From: Paenibacillus durus
GTDB taxonomy: Bacteria > Bacillota > Bacilli > Paenibacillales > Paenibacillaceae
Assembly: GCF_000756615.1 (NCBI RefSeq)
Contig: NZ_CP009288.1
Span: 4,340,001-4,404,000 of the forward strand
Length of the DNA stretch: 64,000 nt
Direction of reading: 5' to 3'
Shown in pieces: positions 52,732-61,381 of this stretch; the first letter of the stretch is position 1, and each line of letters starts with the position of its first letter. The notes under the pieces were generated by a model that saw only the letters and a program-made list of their open reading frames with translations, ran no database searches and was not told the origin of the DNA. Both the position numbers and the translations under genes were made by a program.

Positions 52732-53664
52732 TTAGCCCTCCTTTCCCCCGGTCAGTTTAATGCGCGGATCTACAAAGACATAGGCGACGTCCGTAATAAA
52801 GCGCGTCACCATGAGCAGAATGCCGTAGAAGATCGTAATGCCCATAATGATCGGGTAGTCCCGAGTACTTATCGCTTCGACGAACTGCTTGCCGATACCG
52901 CCAATGCCGAAGATCTGTTCGATTACGACGGAGCCGGTAACGATGTTGGCTGTCATAGGTCCCAAATAAGTCACTACAGGTAAAATGCCGTTGCGCAGCA
53001 CATGGCGGAAGAGAATAACGATCCAGCTAAGGCCCTTGGCCTTCGCCGTTTTGATGTAATCCGCGTGCAGCACCTCAAGCATGCTGGAACGGGTCAGCCT
53101 GGCGATAAAAGCAATCGGCTGAGCCGACAATGCGGCGACTGGAAGAACATAGTCCAAAGGATCATTAAAGCCCATAACATCAACCCAACCCAGCTTTGAA
53201 GCAAAAATATACTGCAGCACCGTGGCAAGCACAAAGCTTGGCACAGCTATTCCTAGAACAGCCAGCACCATAGCCGCTGTATCGATGAATTTACGATGGT
53301 ACAGCGCCGCCAGCATCCCAAGCAGAATACCGACAATAATCGACACAATAATGGCAACAAGCCCCAGCTTCAGTGAAGCGGAGAACGTCTGGCCAATAAT
53401 ATGCGATACATCCTGATTCAGGCGCTTCATGGAAACCCCAAAATCACCTTGCAAGATATTACCTAAATATTTTAAATACTGCTGCGAGACGGGCTTGTCC
53501 AGACCGTACTGTTCATACAGCCGCTGGCGGATTTCGTCCGGTATTTTCTTCTCGGATGTGAACGGATCACCCGGAATAGCCTTCATCAGAAAAAACGTTG
53601 CTGAGATCAGCACAAACAGGGAAACCAGCATATAAAAAAACTTATTCGCAATATAGCGTACCAT
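52732..53664 (-). CDS. oppB: Oligopeptide ABC transporter permease
   Basis: 310 aa, six membrane segments; EAA loop (LHADYIKTAKAKGLSW near residue 205). ATG at 53664 follows AAGGAGG by eleven bases; the frame opens 22 codons earlier but without a site and with a non-conserved stretch. A terminator lies between it and oppA, so OppBCDF should be less abundant than OppA. Confidence 0.93.
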   Translation of the reverse strand: MVRYIANKFFYMLVSLFVLISATFFLMKAIPGDPFTSEKKIPDEIRQRLYEQYGLDKPVSQQYLKYLGNILQGDFGVSMKRLNQDVSHIIGQTFSASLKLGLVAIIVSIIVGILLGMLAALYHRKFIDTAAMVLAVLGIAVPSFVLATVLQYIFASKLGWVDVMGFNDPLDYVLPVAALSAQPIAFIARLTRSSMLEVLHADYIKTAKAKGLSWIVILFRHVLRNGILPVVTYLGPMTANIVTGSVVIEQIFGIGGIGKQFVEAISTRDYPIIMGITIFYGILLMVTRFITDVAYVFVDPRIKLTGGKEG

Positions 53665-53887
53665 GCCCGTCAACACCTCCTTCGACATTTTTTTCACAAC
53701 ACAATATGATTTTATGCAATTATTGACCAATTGTCCATAATTCTATATTTTGTAATTTACCATATCTTTTACAAAAGCAAGCAGACACATTAAGAAGAAA
53801 CGACTGTACGTCCAAGCAGGGACGTCATCCGTTTCTCGTAAAAATATAAGGCAAAGGATAAGCGCGCAGTTTGTAAGTTTAACTTTC

Positions 53888-53928
53888 AAAAAAAAAGGGA
53901 TATATATGGAATTCCACATATATATCCC
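53888..53928 (-). terminator. Terminator between oppA and oppB
   Basis: 12-bp GGGATATATATG stem (53897-53928) with a GAATTC-containing loop, followed on the minus strand by nine U. The 341-bp gap between oppA and oppB holds this hairpin and otherwise only AT-rich DNA; some transcripts must pass it, or oppB has its own start. Confidence 0.92.
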
Positions 53929-54005
53929 GAAGTGCAAGATCTACTTCAGATATTTAATCATTCAATTAAATATGCTTACTGAAGCTTAAAGCAATTTCTT
54001 CAATC

Positions 54006-55721
54006 TTAGTGCTCGAGCAGGTAAGCGCGAGTCAGGTCAACAGCGCCGCTGAAATCATGTGTAACGCCTTTCAGATAAGTTTTGATCAGCGTGTTATTGG
54101 TGTAGTAGTAAATCGGCATCACGATCATGTCGTCTTGGATAATCATTTTCTCGGCAGCCGCGAATTTCTCTTGACGAACCGCAGCATCACCCGTTGCTTT
54201 CGCCTCGGCGATCAGCTTATCATATGCAGGGTTGGCATAACCAGTATCGTTGTTGCCGCCTTTCGTTACCCACATGTCAAGGAAGGTCATCGGATCGTTG
54301 TAGTCCGCTGTCCAGCCTGAGCGGGCAACCTGGAAGTTCTGATGTTGACGGTTCTCGATAAATACGGCCCATTCTTGGTTTTCGAGCTTCACGTCAATGC
54401 CCAGGGATTTCTTCCACATGTCAGCGATTGCCAAAGCGACTTTCTTATGATTGTCATTAGTATTGTATGACAAGGTAAATGTCGGTAGTTTAGTCAATCC
54501 TTCTTCTTGCAGACCTTCTTCTAGCAAAGTCTTGGCTTGGGCTACATCTTCAGTAAAGTAGTTGTCTTTAATAGCCGTACGGTATTCACCGTTACCGCCA
54601 GCAATACCCGGAGGAACGAAGCCGAATGCCGGCAGTTGTCCGCCCAAAGTAACCTTGTCAATCAGCGTTTGGCGGTCGATCGACATCGCAAGAGCCTTAC
54701 GGATTTTCACGTTGCTGAAAGGCTTCTCGGTTACGTTAAATTCATAGTAGTACACACTTGCAATACCTTTTCTAATAAACTCATCCGGATATTTTTTCTG
54801 TACAATCGGAAGCTGCTCCGTCGGAATTTCCCCGTTAGGATTACCTGCATAGTCCAATTGGCCGCTCTCGTATGCTTGGAGTTCGGTAGCGCTGCTGTTC
54901 ACGAGCGAGAAGTTGATTGTGCTAAGTTTGATGGAATCTTTATCCCAGTAGTTATCGTTCTTGGATACTTGGATCGATTGTCCTGTCGTCCACTCGGTCA
55001 ATGTGAAAGGACCGTCAACGACCATGGTATCTTTGTTTGTTGCCCATTTTGCATTGCCTTCAACCGATTTATGAACCGGATAGTAAGTATAGAAGGACAG
55101 TAGACCTAGGAAATATGGAGTTGGCGCTTTCAGCGTCACTTCCAGCGTCTTATCGTCAACCGCTTTAACGCCAACTTGGTTGAAGTCGGTAATTTTCTTT
55201 TCCTTTTCATTGTACTCTTGAGCGTTCTTCAGGTAATACAATTGATAAGTGTATGGAGCCGGTTCGGCAGCGGCAGGATCAAGGACCCGTTTCCAGGCGC
55301 GGACAAAATCTCCGGCTACAACAGGATCTCCATTACTCCACTTGGCGTCGCGCAGGTGGAATGTATATACTAAACCGTCAGCGGATACATCCCATTTCTC
55401 GGCGATGCCCGGCTCGGCTTGTCCAGTTTCGTCATTCATGCGGGTCAAACCTTCGTACATAGTCTTCAGAACCGTATTGGCTTGACTGTCGTTAGCAAGA
55501 GCCGGATCGAATGTCGGAGGCTCGGAGGTCAGGTTAATTTTAAGCGTTTGATCAGCGGCAAGCTTCTCTCCCGATGCGCTTCCATCAGTAGCGGCCGGTG
55601 TATTGCCTGCGGTGTTGCCAGTGTTCGTGGCAGCATTGTTGCCACCGCCGCATCCTGCAAGCACGGTTCCGATGACAAGAACGAGTGCGAACAGGAGTAA
55701 AAGACTTTTACTCTTCTTCAT
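54006..55721 (-). CDS. oppA: Oligopeptide-binding lipoprotein
   Basis: 571 aa SBP family 5 (peptide/nickel type). Lipoprotein signal: positive start MKKSK, hydrophobic core, lipobox LAGC at about residue 23, then a low-complexity Asn/Gly/Thr linker (25-55). Family motif YTFHLRDAKWSNGDPVVAGDFVRAWKRVLDP (split) near residue 125 follows. Captures oligopeptides outside and delivers them to OppBC. TAGGGGG precedes the ATG. First gene of the opp set; processed by LspA. Confidence 0.95.
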   Translation of the reverse strand: MKKSKSLLLLFALVLVIGTVLAGCGGGNNAATNTGNTAGNTPAATDGSASGEKLAADQTLKINLTSEPPTFDPALANDSQANTVLKTMYEGLTRMNDETGQAEPGIAEKWDVSADGLVYTFHLRDAKWSNGDPVVAGDFVRAWKRVLDPAAAEPAPYTYQLYYLKNAQEYNEKEKKITDFNQVGVKAVDDKTLEVTLKAPTPYFLGLLSFYTYYPVHKSVEGNAKWATNKDTMVVDGPFTLTEWTTGQSIQVSKNDNYWDKDSIKLSTINFSLVNSSATELQAYESGQLDYAGNPNGEIPTEQLPIVQKKYPDEFIRKGIASVYYYEFNVTEKPFSNVKIRKALAMSIDRQTLIDKVTLGGQLPAFGFVPPGIAGGNGEYRTAIKDNYFTEDVAQAKTLLEEGLQEEGLTKLPTFTLSYNTNDNHKKVALAIADMWKKSLGIDVKLENQEWAVFIENRQHQNFQVARSGWTADYNDPMTFLDMWVTKGGNNDTGYANPAYDKLIAEAKATGDAAVRQEKFAAAEKMIIQDDMIVMPIYYYTNNTLIKTYLKGVTHDFSGAVDLTRAYLLEH

Positions 55722-55763
55722 CTAGCAGTTCCCCCTAAATAGAATGGTGTTATATGGTTTATG

Positions 55764-55769
55764 ATTATA
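55764..55769 (-). promoter_or_regulatory. Possible oppA promoter -10
   Basis: TATAAT on the minus strand, 43 bp before oppA in an AT-rich gap. A -35 at normal distance is poor, so this is tentative. Confidence 0.35.
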
Positions 55770-55870
55770 CAACCAGTGGTCAAAAAAAATCCAGAGGAAT
55801 GTACTCGTAAATAAACTTTTTTAATTTTTTTTAAAATTGTGTGACAATCTCATTCTGCTCATGTTAGATT

Positions 55871-56260
55871 TTATGACATCACCTTCAAGATATACTTAAT
55901 CATTCCGACAACCATGAACACCACATAGCCTGTCCCCATGAACAAAAAGCCAAGCCTCCAGACCGCCCGCAGCAATCTTTTCCCGTCTACCTTTCCCTTC
56001 AGGCGGTTCTGAGCGCCGCCGATCAATCCCGCCGCAATCAGCACAAGCAGGAGAATCAGATAGAATCCGAAGCCCGAATGAAAAATATTATTGAACAGCG
56101 CCGATACGGAGAACAGCAGAAAAACAGTCGTCACATCCATAGCCAATTGAAGAGCCGGCTTCTTGTCCCGCCCCATAGCAACAGAAATAAAATAGACGAG
56201 CAAAAAAGGCAGTACAGGCGTTATGCTTAATACGATCAGCGAATTGCGGAGCCATTCCAA
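55871..56260 (-). CDS. DUF3397 membrane protein
   Basis: 129 aa, four predicted membrane helices (about 7-27, 38-60, 65-83, 97-125). Matches the DUF3397 type that lies in the panE-bshC neighbourhood of Bacilli. Function unknown. It begins 6 bp after panE, so probably one transcript. Confidence 0.8.
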   Translation of the reverse strand: MEWLRNSLIVLSITPVLPFLLVYFISVAMGRDKKPALQLAMDVTTVFLLFSVSALFNNIFHSGFGFYLILLLVLIAAGLIGGAQNRLKGKVDGKRLLRAVWRLGFLFMGTGYVVFMVVGMIKYILKVMS

Positions 56261-56266
56261 GCGGCT

Positions 56267-57223
56267 TCACCTCTCCTTTACAATCATGCCCTCCACCATC
56301 TTGATTATCAATCGGTGCGCGGGCACATCTACGCCCGACTGTTTCGCCAATTCAACCAGACTGCCGTTAATCCAGCCGATTTCCGTTTCCCTGGAAGCCA
56401 GAACGTCAGCCAGCATGGAGGACAGATTGCCGGATGTCGCACGGCATACCTCAAGTATGTCATTCCATAAGCTGTGTTCGTAGGAAATACCGCAGGCGTC
56501 ATAGACGGAAACCGCTTCCTCGTAAAGCTCCCTCATCATGCTTAGGCGCAGATCTGAAGACAGCAGTTCACCGTTCGGAATACGCCATACGGCAGTCAGC
56601 GGATTAATTACGGCATTAATCAGAAGCTTCCGAAAAATCATAGTTTCCACTTGATTCGACACAGCTGCGGAAAATCCTGCTAGCGCCAGCGTCTCTGCCA
56701 AATGAGCGGCCTGATTCATTTGAACGGCTCCGCTCTCGCCCCACAAACCGATGAAGGTCTGTCCCTTCCCGGCGTGAACGACCCGGACCGCAGACTCCCG
56801 CTTCGCGCCCTCCGTTGTTACGGCCGCATACAGATGGGCCGCAGGCAGCAGCTCCCGCAGCAGCTCCATATGCCCCCAGCCGTTCTGAAGACACAGAAGA
56901 TTCAATTCAGTATGCCGAAGAGGAGCAAGGAGTTCCGGTAGCATCTGGTGCAGCGGCCCTTGTTTGACCGTCAGCACGAGCCAGTCTGCGGTCTCATCCG
57001 CATAGAACCGTGAGAACTCGCTCATAGGCAGTGCTTCAACCTCGCTGCCTGGAACCAGGATCGGCTGCCGTCCGCCCTCATAGCTTATCGTAATACCGTC
57101 TTCCAAAAGCGCCGCGCACTGCTCTTCGCTTCTGCACCATAGCCGGACTCTGCCTCCGGCAAAGATCAGCTTTCCCGCCAGCAGAAGTCCGAGCGAGCCC
57201 GCGCCAATAATATCGATTCTCAA
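56267..57223 (-). CDS. panE: 2-dehydropantoate 2-reductase
   Basis: 318 aa NADPH-dependent ketopantoate reductase of pantothenate synthesis (KPR/ApbA family). N-terminal GAGSLGLLLAGKL nucleotide loop near residue 7, catalytic Lys in the FRKLLINAVINPLTAVW region near residue 185. The reading frame opens up to 57307, but homologues start at MRIDIIGAG, read here from a TTG at 57223 after GGTGG; a GTG at 57235 is also possible. Between the rsfA-type gene and DUF3397 as in the B. subtilis ylb region. Confidence 0.87.
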   Translation of the reverse strand: MRIDIIGAGSLGLLLAGKLIFAGGRVRLWCRSEEQCAALLEDGITISYEGGRQPILVPGSEVEALPMSEFSRFYADETADWLVLTVKQGPLHQMLPELLAPLRHTELNLLCLQNGWGHMELLRELLPAAHLYAAVTTEGAKRESAVRVVHAGKGQTFIGLWGESGAVQMNQAAHLAETLALAGFSAAVSNQVETMIFRKLLINAVINPLTAVWRIPNGELLSSDLRLSMMRELYEEAVSVYDACGISYEHSLWNDILEVCRATSGNLSSMLADVLASRETEIGWINGSLVELAKQSGVDVPAHRLIIKMVEGMIVKER

Positions 57224-57350
57224 AGCTCTGTCCACCGTCCATCCATCATTTAAGTTTCCGGGGTCTTCGCAAAAGCAGCTGAGTATGCTTCCAAGCCACG
57301 GCCCCATTTGATTAGGTTACTTTTCTAGTATATCGGGCGGCGGACAAAAG

Positions 57351-57396
57351 GAAAATCCCGCCAGTGCGGCCTATCTTTAAGCCGCAGGCGGGATTT
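57351..57396 (-). terminator. Terminator after the RsfA-type gene
   Basis: AATCCCGCC / GGCGGGATT arms with an inner GCGGC/GCCGC stem; T-rich on both sides. It separates the regulator gene from panE. Confidence 0.8.
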
Positions 57397-57414
57397 CGTA
57401 AATATTGCTCTCCT

Positions 57415-58059
57415 TCATTCGATTCTTTCCAGGTTTCCGTTAGCGTCCATCTTGAAGCGGTTCTTGATCTCCTCTTCCTCTTCGCTTAAGAATGCGAGCC
57501 TGCGGGCGCGATCCATAATCTGAATAAGCGCCTTGTAGTCATCGTTAACCACTCGATAATCGCTTTGAGCGGTATTCACTTCTTTGGACAATCTCTCATT
57601 CTCGGCTCGAAGTTCGGACAGCTCCTCCTCCTTATCGCGAAGATCCCTTTCCAGCATTTTTAGCTGACGGCCCGCTTCCTGATAAGTACCCTTCCACTGT
57701 CTCAGAAACCGGATAACGGCATCGATGGACAAGGAGTTCTCGGCTCCTTCACTTCCGTAAACCTCATCACCGTCACCGATAATGAAGCCGGCTACCTGAG
57801 CGCCTCTGGACGAGTTTTGTTTTTTCAGATAGCTTCTTTTCTGCCGCTGGCCTTTCGCAATAGATATCGCTTCCTCGTAGCTTTTGCGAACACTGCTGTT
57901 CCAGCGAAATCCGCAGGCCGCCGATGTCCTGCCGATTCTTTCGCCCACTTCTTCAAATGCGGCCAGTTGTGTACTGCCTTCCCGGATATGACGCAGTGTA
58001 ACCTCCGCCAAAATGAGATCGTCTTCCTCGCTCCAGGCATCCTGTCTAATGGCTGTCAT
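57415..58059 (-). CDS. RsfA-family transcriptional regulator (GerR/YlbO-like)
   Basis: 214 aa. N-terminal Myb/SANT-like DNA-binding region (residues 3-65: DAWSEEDDLILAEVTLRHIREGSTQLAAF split, IGRTSAACGFRWNSSVRK), a linker, and a C-terminal coiled coil (about 115-180, RQLKMLERDLRDKEEELSELRAENE split). RsfA and GerR (YlbO) are sporulation regulators in the forespore and mother cell; location just upstream of panE fits GerR/YlbO. ATG at 58059 with GGAGG ten bases upstream. It overlaps the small ORF upstream by 4 bases. Confidence 0.85.
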   Translation of the reverse strand: MTAIRQDAWSEEDDLILAEVTLRHIREGSTQLAAFEEVGERIGRTSAACGFRWNSSVRKSYEEAISIAKGQRQKRSYLKKQNSSRGAQVAGFIIGDGDEVYGSEGAENSLSIDAVIRFLRQWKGTYQEAGRQLKMLERDLRDKEEELSELRAENERLSKEVNTAQSDYRVVNDDYKALIQIMDRARRLAFLSEEEEEIKNRFKMDANGNLERIE

Positions 58060-58253
58060 AAAGCCAAACCTCCTAGTAACATCTTGAAATAACCATCTTC
58101 GTAACCGGCGGTCCCGCCAGCAAGTGAATGGGGATAAAAGCTGCTTACTCCATTCCTATGCCTCTCATAGAGTTCATAGAATCTATTTGATACTCTTTTG
58201 TATTTCCATTTTGGCTTCCGCTCATACGCGATCCAGGAAAATAGCGATTTCAT
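58056..58253 (-). CDS. Possible small protein coupled to the RsfA-type regulator
   Basis: 65 codons, basic at first then Gly/Tyr-rich (RFYELYERHRNGVSSFYP, GGTAGYEDGYFKMLLGG). The second of two consecutive ATGs at 58253 follows GGGGG by six bases, and the stop overlaps the regulator's ATG as ATGA, the layout of translational coupling. No family recognised; could also be an uncoded leader with a chance frame. Confidence 0.45.
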   Translation of the reverse strand: MKSLFSWIAYERKPKWKYKRVSNRFYELYERHRNGVSSFYPHSLAGGTAGYEDGYFKMLLGGLAL

Positions 58254-58323
58254 CATCTTCCCCCAACGTCAATCATATCGATCACATTCCCAGGAAAATC
58301 GCCCTCTTTTTCCATTGTATTCG

Positions 58324-58352
58324 TTTACACTATTTTGTCCGCCGGGTATAAT
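58324..58352 (+). promoter_or_regulatory. Promoter of the DUF2626 gene
   Basis: -35 TTTACA (58324-58329), 17-bp spacer, -10 TATAAT (58347-58352), 50 bp before the GTG start. The gap 58254-58401 also holds two copies of CCAGGAAAAT, of unknown meaning. Confidence 0.85.
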
Positions 58353-58401
58353 AAATATAGGTTTATCCGTACGTTCAGAACCTTAGGAGGGGGATGGTAA
58401 C

Positions 58402-58638
58402 GTGGCTCGGATGTTTCGGGTACTGGGATTTTTCACGCTGACAATCGGTCTGATGGCTTTTGCTGGAGATATGGTCGAAATGGCGCTGCTGTTCTTTTTA
58501 CAGACCGCATTTTTCGTGATTATGGGGTATATGAAGTTCACCGAGAAAACCTATATCCTGCTGTTCTGGGGCTATATGATCGTCACTTTTACAGGCTTCA
58601 GCTATTGGACGATCTTTGAGATGGGCCTTCCCCTGTGA
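58402..58638 (+). CDS. DUF2626 small membrane protein (YqgY-like)
   Basis: 78 aa with two to three membrane helices (RVLGFFTLTIGLMAFAGDM split, ALLFFLQTAFFVIMGYMKF split, LLFWGYMIVTFTGFSYW). The pattern matches the DUF2626 family, of which B. subtilis YqgY is a member; function unknown. GTG start with GGAGGGGG eleven bases upstream. Own promoter and terminator, so a single-gene unit. Confidence 0.83.
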   Translation: MARMFRVLGFFTLTIGLMAFAGDMVEMALLFFLQTAFFVIMGYMKFTEKTYILLFWGYMIVTFTGFSYWTIFEMGLPL

Positions 58639-58668
58639 ACCCCGTCTAAGCAAACACCGAAATCAAAG

Positions 58669-58692
58669 CCCCACGCGCTGTGGGGTTATTTT
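58669..58692 (+). terminator. Terminator after the DUF2626 gene
   Basis: CCCCAC / GTGGGG stem with 5-nt loop, then TTATTTTGTG. 30 bp past the stop. Confidence 0.8.
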
Positions 58693-58797
58693 GTGTGCCT
58701 TGATATAGGCTGCCGGCCTGAAAAGCGGTATGATATTTTTACAGGATCGAACATATTATACCTAGCATAAGCTAAGTCTTCCAAGGAGGTGAGTGCG

Positions 58798-59964
58798 GTG
58801 CTCTTCCGCAAACGACTGACTGCCTTTCCGCTCATACTGCTCTGCTGCTCGCTGCTGCTGATTCCGCCGGCGCCTTATTTGTCTGCCGATCCGGAGCAAA
58901 GCGCAACGGCCGCCGCTCCTTCCGCTTCCCCGCCTTCTTCCATGCCGTCTGCTTCCATGCCGTCTTTTTCGGATAATGAAGAAGCCCGCAAGCTGATGCA
59001 GCAAACGCTGTCTGCGGCTGAAATCGAAAAGGAAATTGAACGCATCGGCGCCGAGCAGCACGCGCTTGAACTTAGCACGGCCGCTTTAAGCAGCCAGGCC
59101 GCCAAGAAAAAGGCGGACATCACGGAAAAGGAAAAACGGGCCGGCGCCGTTGTGCGCGCTTACTATACGGGGGACAGGGACCCCCTGCTCACCGCCCTGC
59201 TGTCTGCAAAGACACTAAGCAAATGGTTCATTCTGCTCGATTACTATGAAATGATTATGGGGCATGACAAGGAAATACTGGCGGAGTATGAGAAGGAGTA
59301 TAAAGATCTGCGGACCACACTGGAGGCGGCAGAGCGCTCTTCTCAGGAGTTGGCGGAGCTGAGAAGCGCCTTAGAGGAACAGAAGCTGCGGGTTGAGGCT
59401 CTGCACAAGGACATTAACGGCGCTATTCAGAGCAGCGGGAATCCGGAGAGCATGGCAGCCCTTTTGGAGGAATTTACAGCATACTGGCAAAATATCGGAA
59501 TCCATGAAGTTAAGACCTATTTTAAAGCGCTGTCCGCGGCGATGAATGATCTGCCGCAGTTCGTAGAGAACCGCGAGGGCGTTCTGACGCGCCGGGGGAT
59601 GACTTACGAATTGAATTTGAAAGAAGCGGATTTGAATGAATTTTTACATTCCAAGAACAAGCTGTTCGACAATTTCGCTTTTACGTTCGAGAACGGTTCG
59701 GTTATCGCTTCCGGCAAGAGCGGGGACTTGTCGCTTCGCCTTCAGGGGCATTACACCATACAGGATGAGCCAATGAACGGGCTGATGTTTCATGTGGACA
59801 GCATCATCTTCAATGGCCTTGAACTGCCTGATATGACGCGCAAATCACTGGAAGAGGAGTTTGATCTGGGCTTCTATCCGTCCAAGATCGTCTCTTTCCT
59901 TCGCGCCTCTGAAGTGGACAGCAAGGATGGCGTGCTTCATGTGAAGCTTACCCTGTCGTTCTGA
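58798..59964 (+). CDS. Secreted coiled-coil protein with CwlO/PcsB-like N-terminal region
   Basis: 388 aa. Signal peptide (basic start, hydrophobic 8-25), Ala/Ser/Pro linker, then coiled coil (about 60-115 and 140-205) like the N-terminal domain of CwlO-type peptidoglycan hydrolases, including AGAVVRAYYTGDRDPLLTALLSA (split) which is a family hallmark. After residue 230 comes a non-coiled C-terminal domain that is not NlpC/P60, CHAP or M23, so there is no visible hydrolase. May be a regulator or adaptor of wall enzymes. GTG at 58798 follows AAGGAGG by eight bases. Confidence 0.78.
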   Translation: MLFRKRLTAFPLILLCCSLLLIPPAPYLSADPEQSATAAAPSASPPSSMPSASMPSFSDNEEARKLMQQTLSAAEIEKEIERIGAEQHALELSTAALSSQAAKKKADITEKEKRAGAVVRAYYTGDRDPLLTALLSAKTLSKWFILLDYYEMIMGHDKEILAEYEKEYKDLRTTLEAAERSSQELAELRSALEEQKLRVEALHKDINGAIQSSGNPESMAALLEEFTAYWQNIGIHEVKTYFKALSAAMNDLPQFVENREGVLTRRGMTYELNLKEADLNEFLHSKNKLFDNFAFTFENGSVIASGKSGDLSLRLQGHYTIQDEPMNGLMFHVDSIIFNGLELPDMTRKSLEEEFDLGFYPSKIVSFLRASEVDSKDGVLHVKLTLSF

Positions 59965-59997
59965 GGATAATGCGCCCGTTTAGAGCCCATTATCCTC
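59963..59997. terminator. Bidirectional terminator between convergent genes
   Basis: GAGGATAATG / CATTATCCTC 10-bp stem lying across the end of the coiled-coil gene and into the end of the solute-binding gene. Follow-on T-runs are short. Confidence 0.6.
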
Positions 59998-61221
59998 TTC
60001 CTCAGGTGAATACGAGAGCGCTTTGATATATCCCGCCGCATCCAGCTTGCCTGTCAGCAGCAAACCCGCCGCTGACGTTATTTCGCTCCAATCGGCCTGG
60101 GGCTCTCCGGCAAGGCCTCCTCCACCCATCAGCAGGCTGCCAGCGTCAAATGGAAGACTGTCTCCGCCCGGCAGCCCGCCCCGGTACGCTTCTTCCGCCG
60201 CCGGCAGCCGCCCGGTGCCAGCCAGCCAATCCAGCTGCGATCTCGCCGATGTTATATATGACAGCCAGTCGGCCGCCGCCTTCGGACTTCGGGTCTGAGC
60301 GGAGAGGGAGAAGGTGCGGCTGTACAGCGTTTCTTCTCCGACAGCGTCTCCTAACCACGGCGCCTCCGCTGCCAGATCGCCGCCCCCACTCTCCTGCCAC
60401 TCAGAAAGCGGAAGCACCGCTGCGGCTATCTTCCCCTCCCGAAGCATATTCCAGACACTATCGTCCTGCCCGTCCGTCAGATAGATGGAGCTGCGCGCCT
60501 GCCCGATCCAGTCAAGCGCATCTCGGCTCCCGGGATACAGAGAGCTGCTCACGCTTTCCAGAAAGGCGGACACACCATAAGCGCTGCCCGCATCCATCGC
60601 CAGCACGTATGTATTGGGTTTCTTGAAGCTTTGTTCCAGCAGCCGGGTCCACTGATCAAGAGTTCTCGGCAGCGCCTCTACTCCGAGCTCCCCCATCACC
60701 TTTAGCGAATAGACAAAGACATACGGATCAATATCCAGCGGCATGCCCCAGACATAACCGTTCCATTGCAGCAGCGGCTGCAGCGGGGGTAACGGCGTCC
60801 CCCCGGGCGAGCTCCGGTATACGTCAACGGGCAGCAAAAACCCCTGCTGCGCCAGTTCCTTGATATGATGCGCTTCTGTCATCACAATATCGGGTCTGTT
60901 CCCGATCGTCAGCTCATTCATCAAAGCATCCTCTCCGGCTGCTTCTCCTAGATTGCTCAGCTCTACCGTTACTCCGGTAGATAATGCGTAATGGCCGCTA
61001 ATTTTTTGCAGTTCGCGGAACTCCTTGTTGCTTAGCGACACCGATATCCGAAGATGGGCTGGCTCGCCCTTTTGCCGGAGGGAGGAGCTCTGGGATTGCG
61101 ATTGATCTTCATTCAAGACAGGAGGATCATCCGTTTGGTTCAGGTCCATACTGGGAGACAAGCTCGTCAGCGACAGCAATAAAATTGCAAACAGCAGCCA
61201 GTAGTTTTTGCGTTTCAGCAT
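59980..61221 (-). CDS. Extracellular solute-binding protein (family 1), not lipidated
   Basis: 413 aa. N-terminal membrane segment (LLFAILLLSLTSLSPS, about 9-25) without a lipobox Cys: the protein has no Cys near the cleavage region, so it is anchored by the helix or secreted. The body resembles family 1 sugar-type solute-binding proteins (NRPDIVMTEAHHIKELAQQGFLLPVD split; MPLDIDPYVFVYSLKVM; LLREGKIAAAVLPLSEW-like). No permease or ATPase genes adjoin, so it is an orphan. It may act as a sensor or partner of a remote transporter. Confidence 0.8.
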   Translation of the reverse strand: MLKRKNYWLLFAILLLSLTSLSPSMDLNQTDDPPVLNEDQSQSQSSSLRQKGEPAHLRISVSLSNKEFRELQKISGHYALSTGVTVELSNLGEAAGEDALMNELTIGNRPDIVMTEAHHIKELAQQGFLLPVDVYRSSPGGTPLPPLQPLLQWNGYVWGMPLDIDPYVFVYSLKVMGELGVEALPRTLDQWTRLLEQSFKKPNTYVLAMDAGSAYGVSAFLESVSSSLYPGSRDALDWIGQARSSIYLTDGQDDSVWNMLREGKIAAAVLPLSEWQESGGGDLAAEAPWLGDAVGEETLYSRTFSLSAQTRSPKAAADWLSYITSARSQLDWLAGTGRLPAAEEAYRGGLPGGDSLPFDAGSLLMGGGGLAGEPQADWSEITSAAGLLLTGKLDAAGYIKALSYSPEEEDNGL

Positions 61222-61330
61222 GTTCTCCTCCTTGTCCGTTTCGAGGCCCGTCTCCCTATTTTACCAGTCTGCGGAGCATTTGTCTGCCCACTCAATGATA
61301 GCGCTTTCAACCAATTCTACATACAGAAGG

Positions 61331-61356
61331 GGCCGGAAGTTTCCTCCCGGCCCCTC
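61331..61356 (-). terminator. Possible phoH terminator
   Basis: GGGGCCGG / CCGGCCCC stem, 26 bp past the phoH stop; only a weak U-run follows. Confidence 0.6.
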
Positions 61357-61381
61357 CTGTATAATTTTAAAAGGGACGTTT

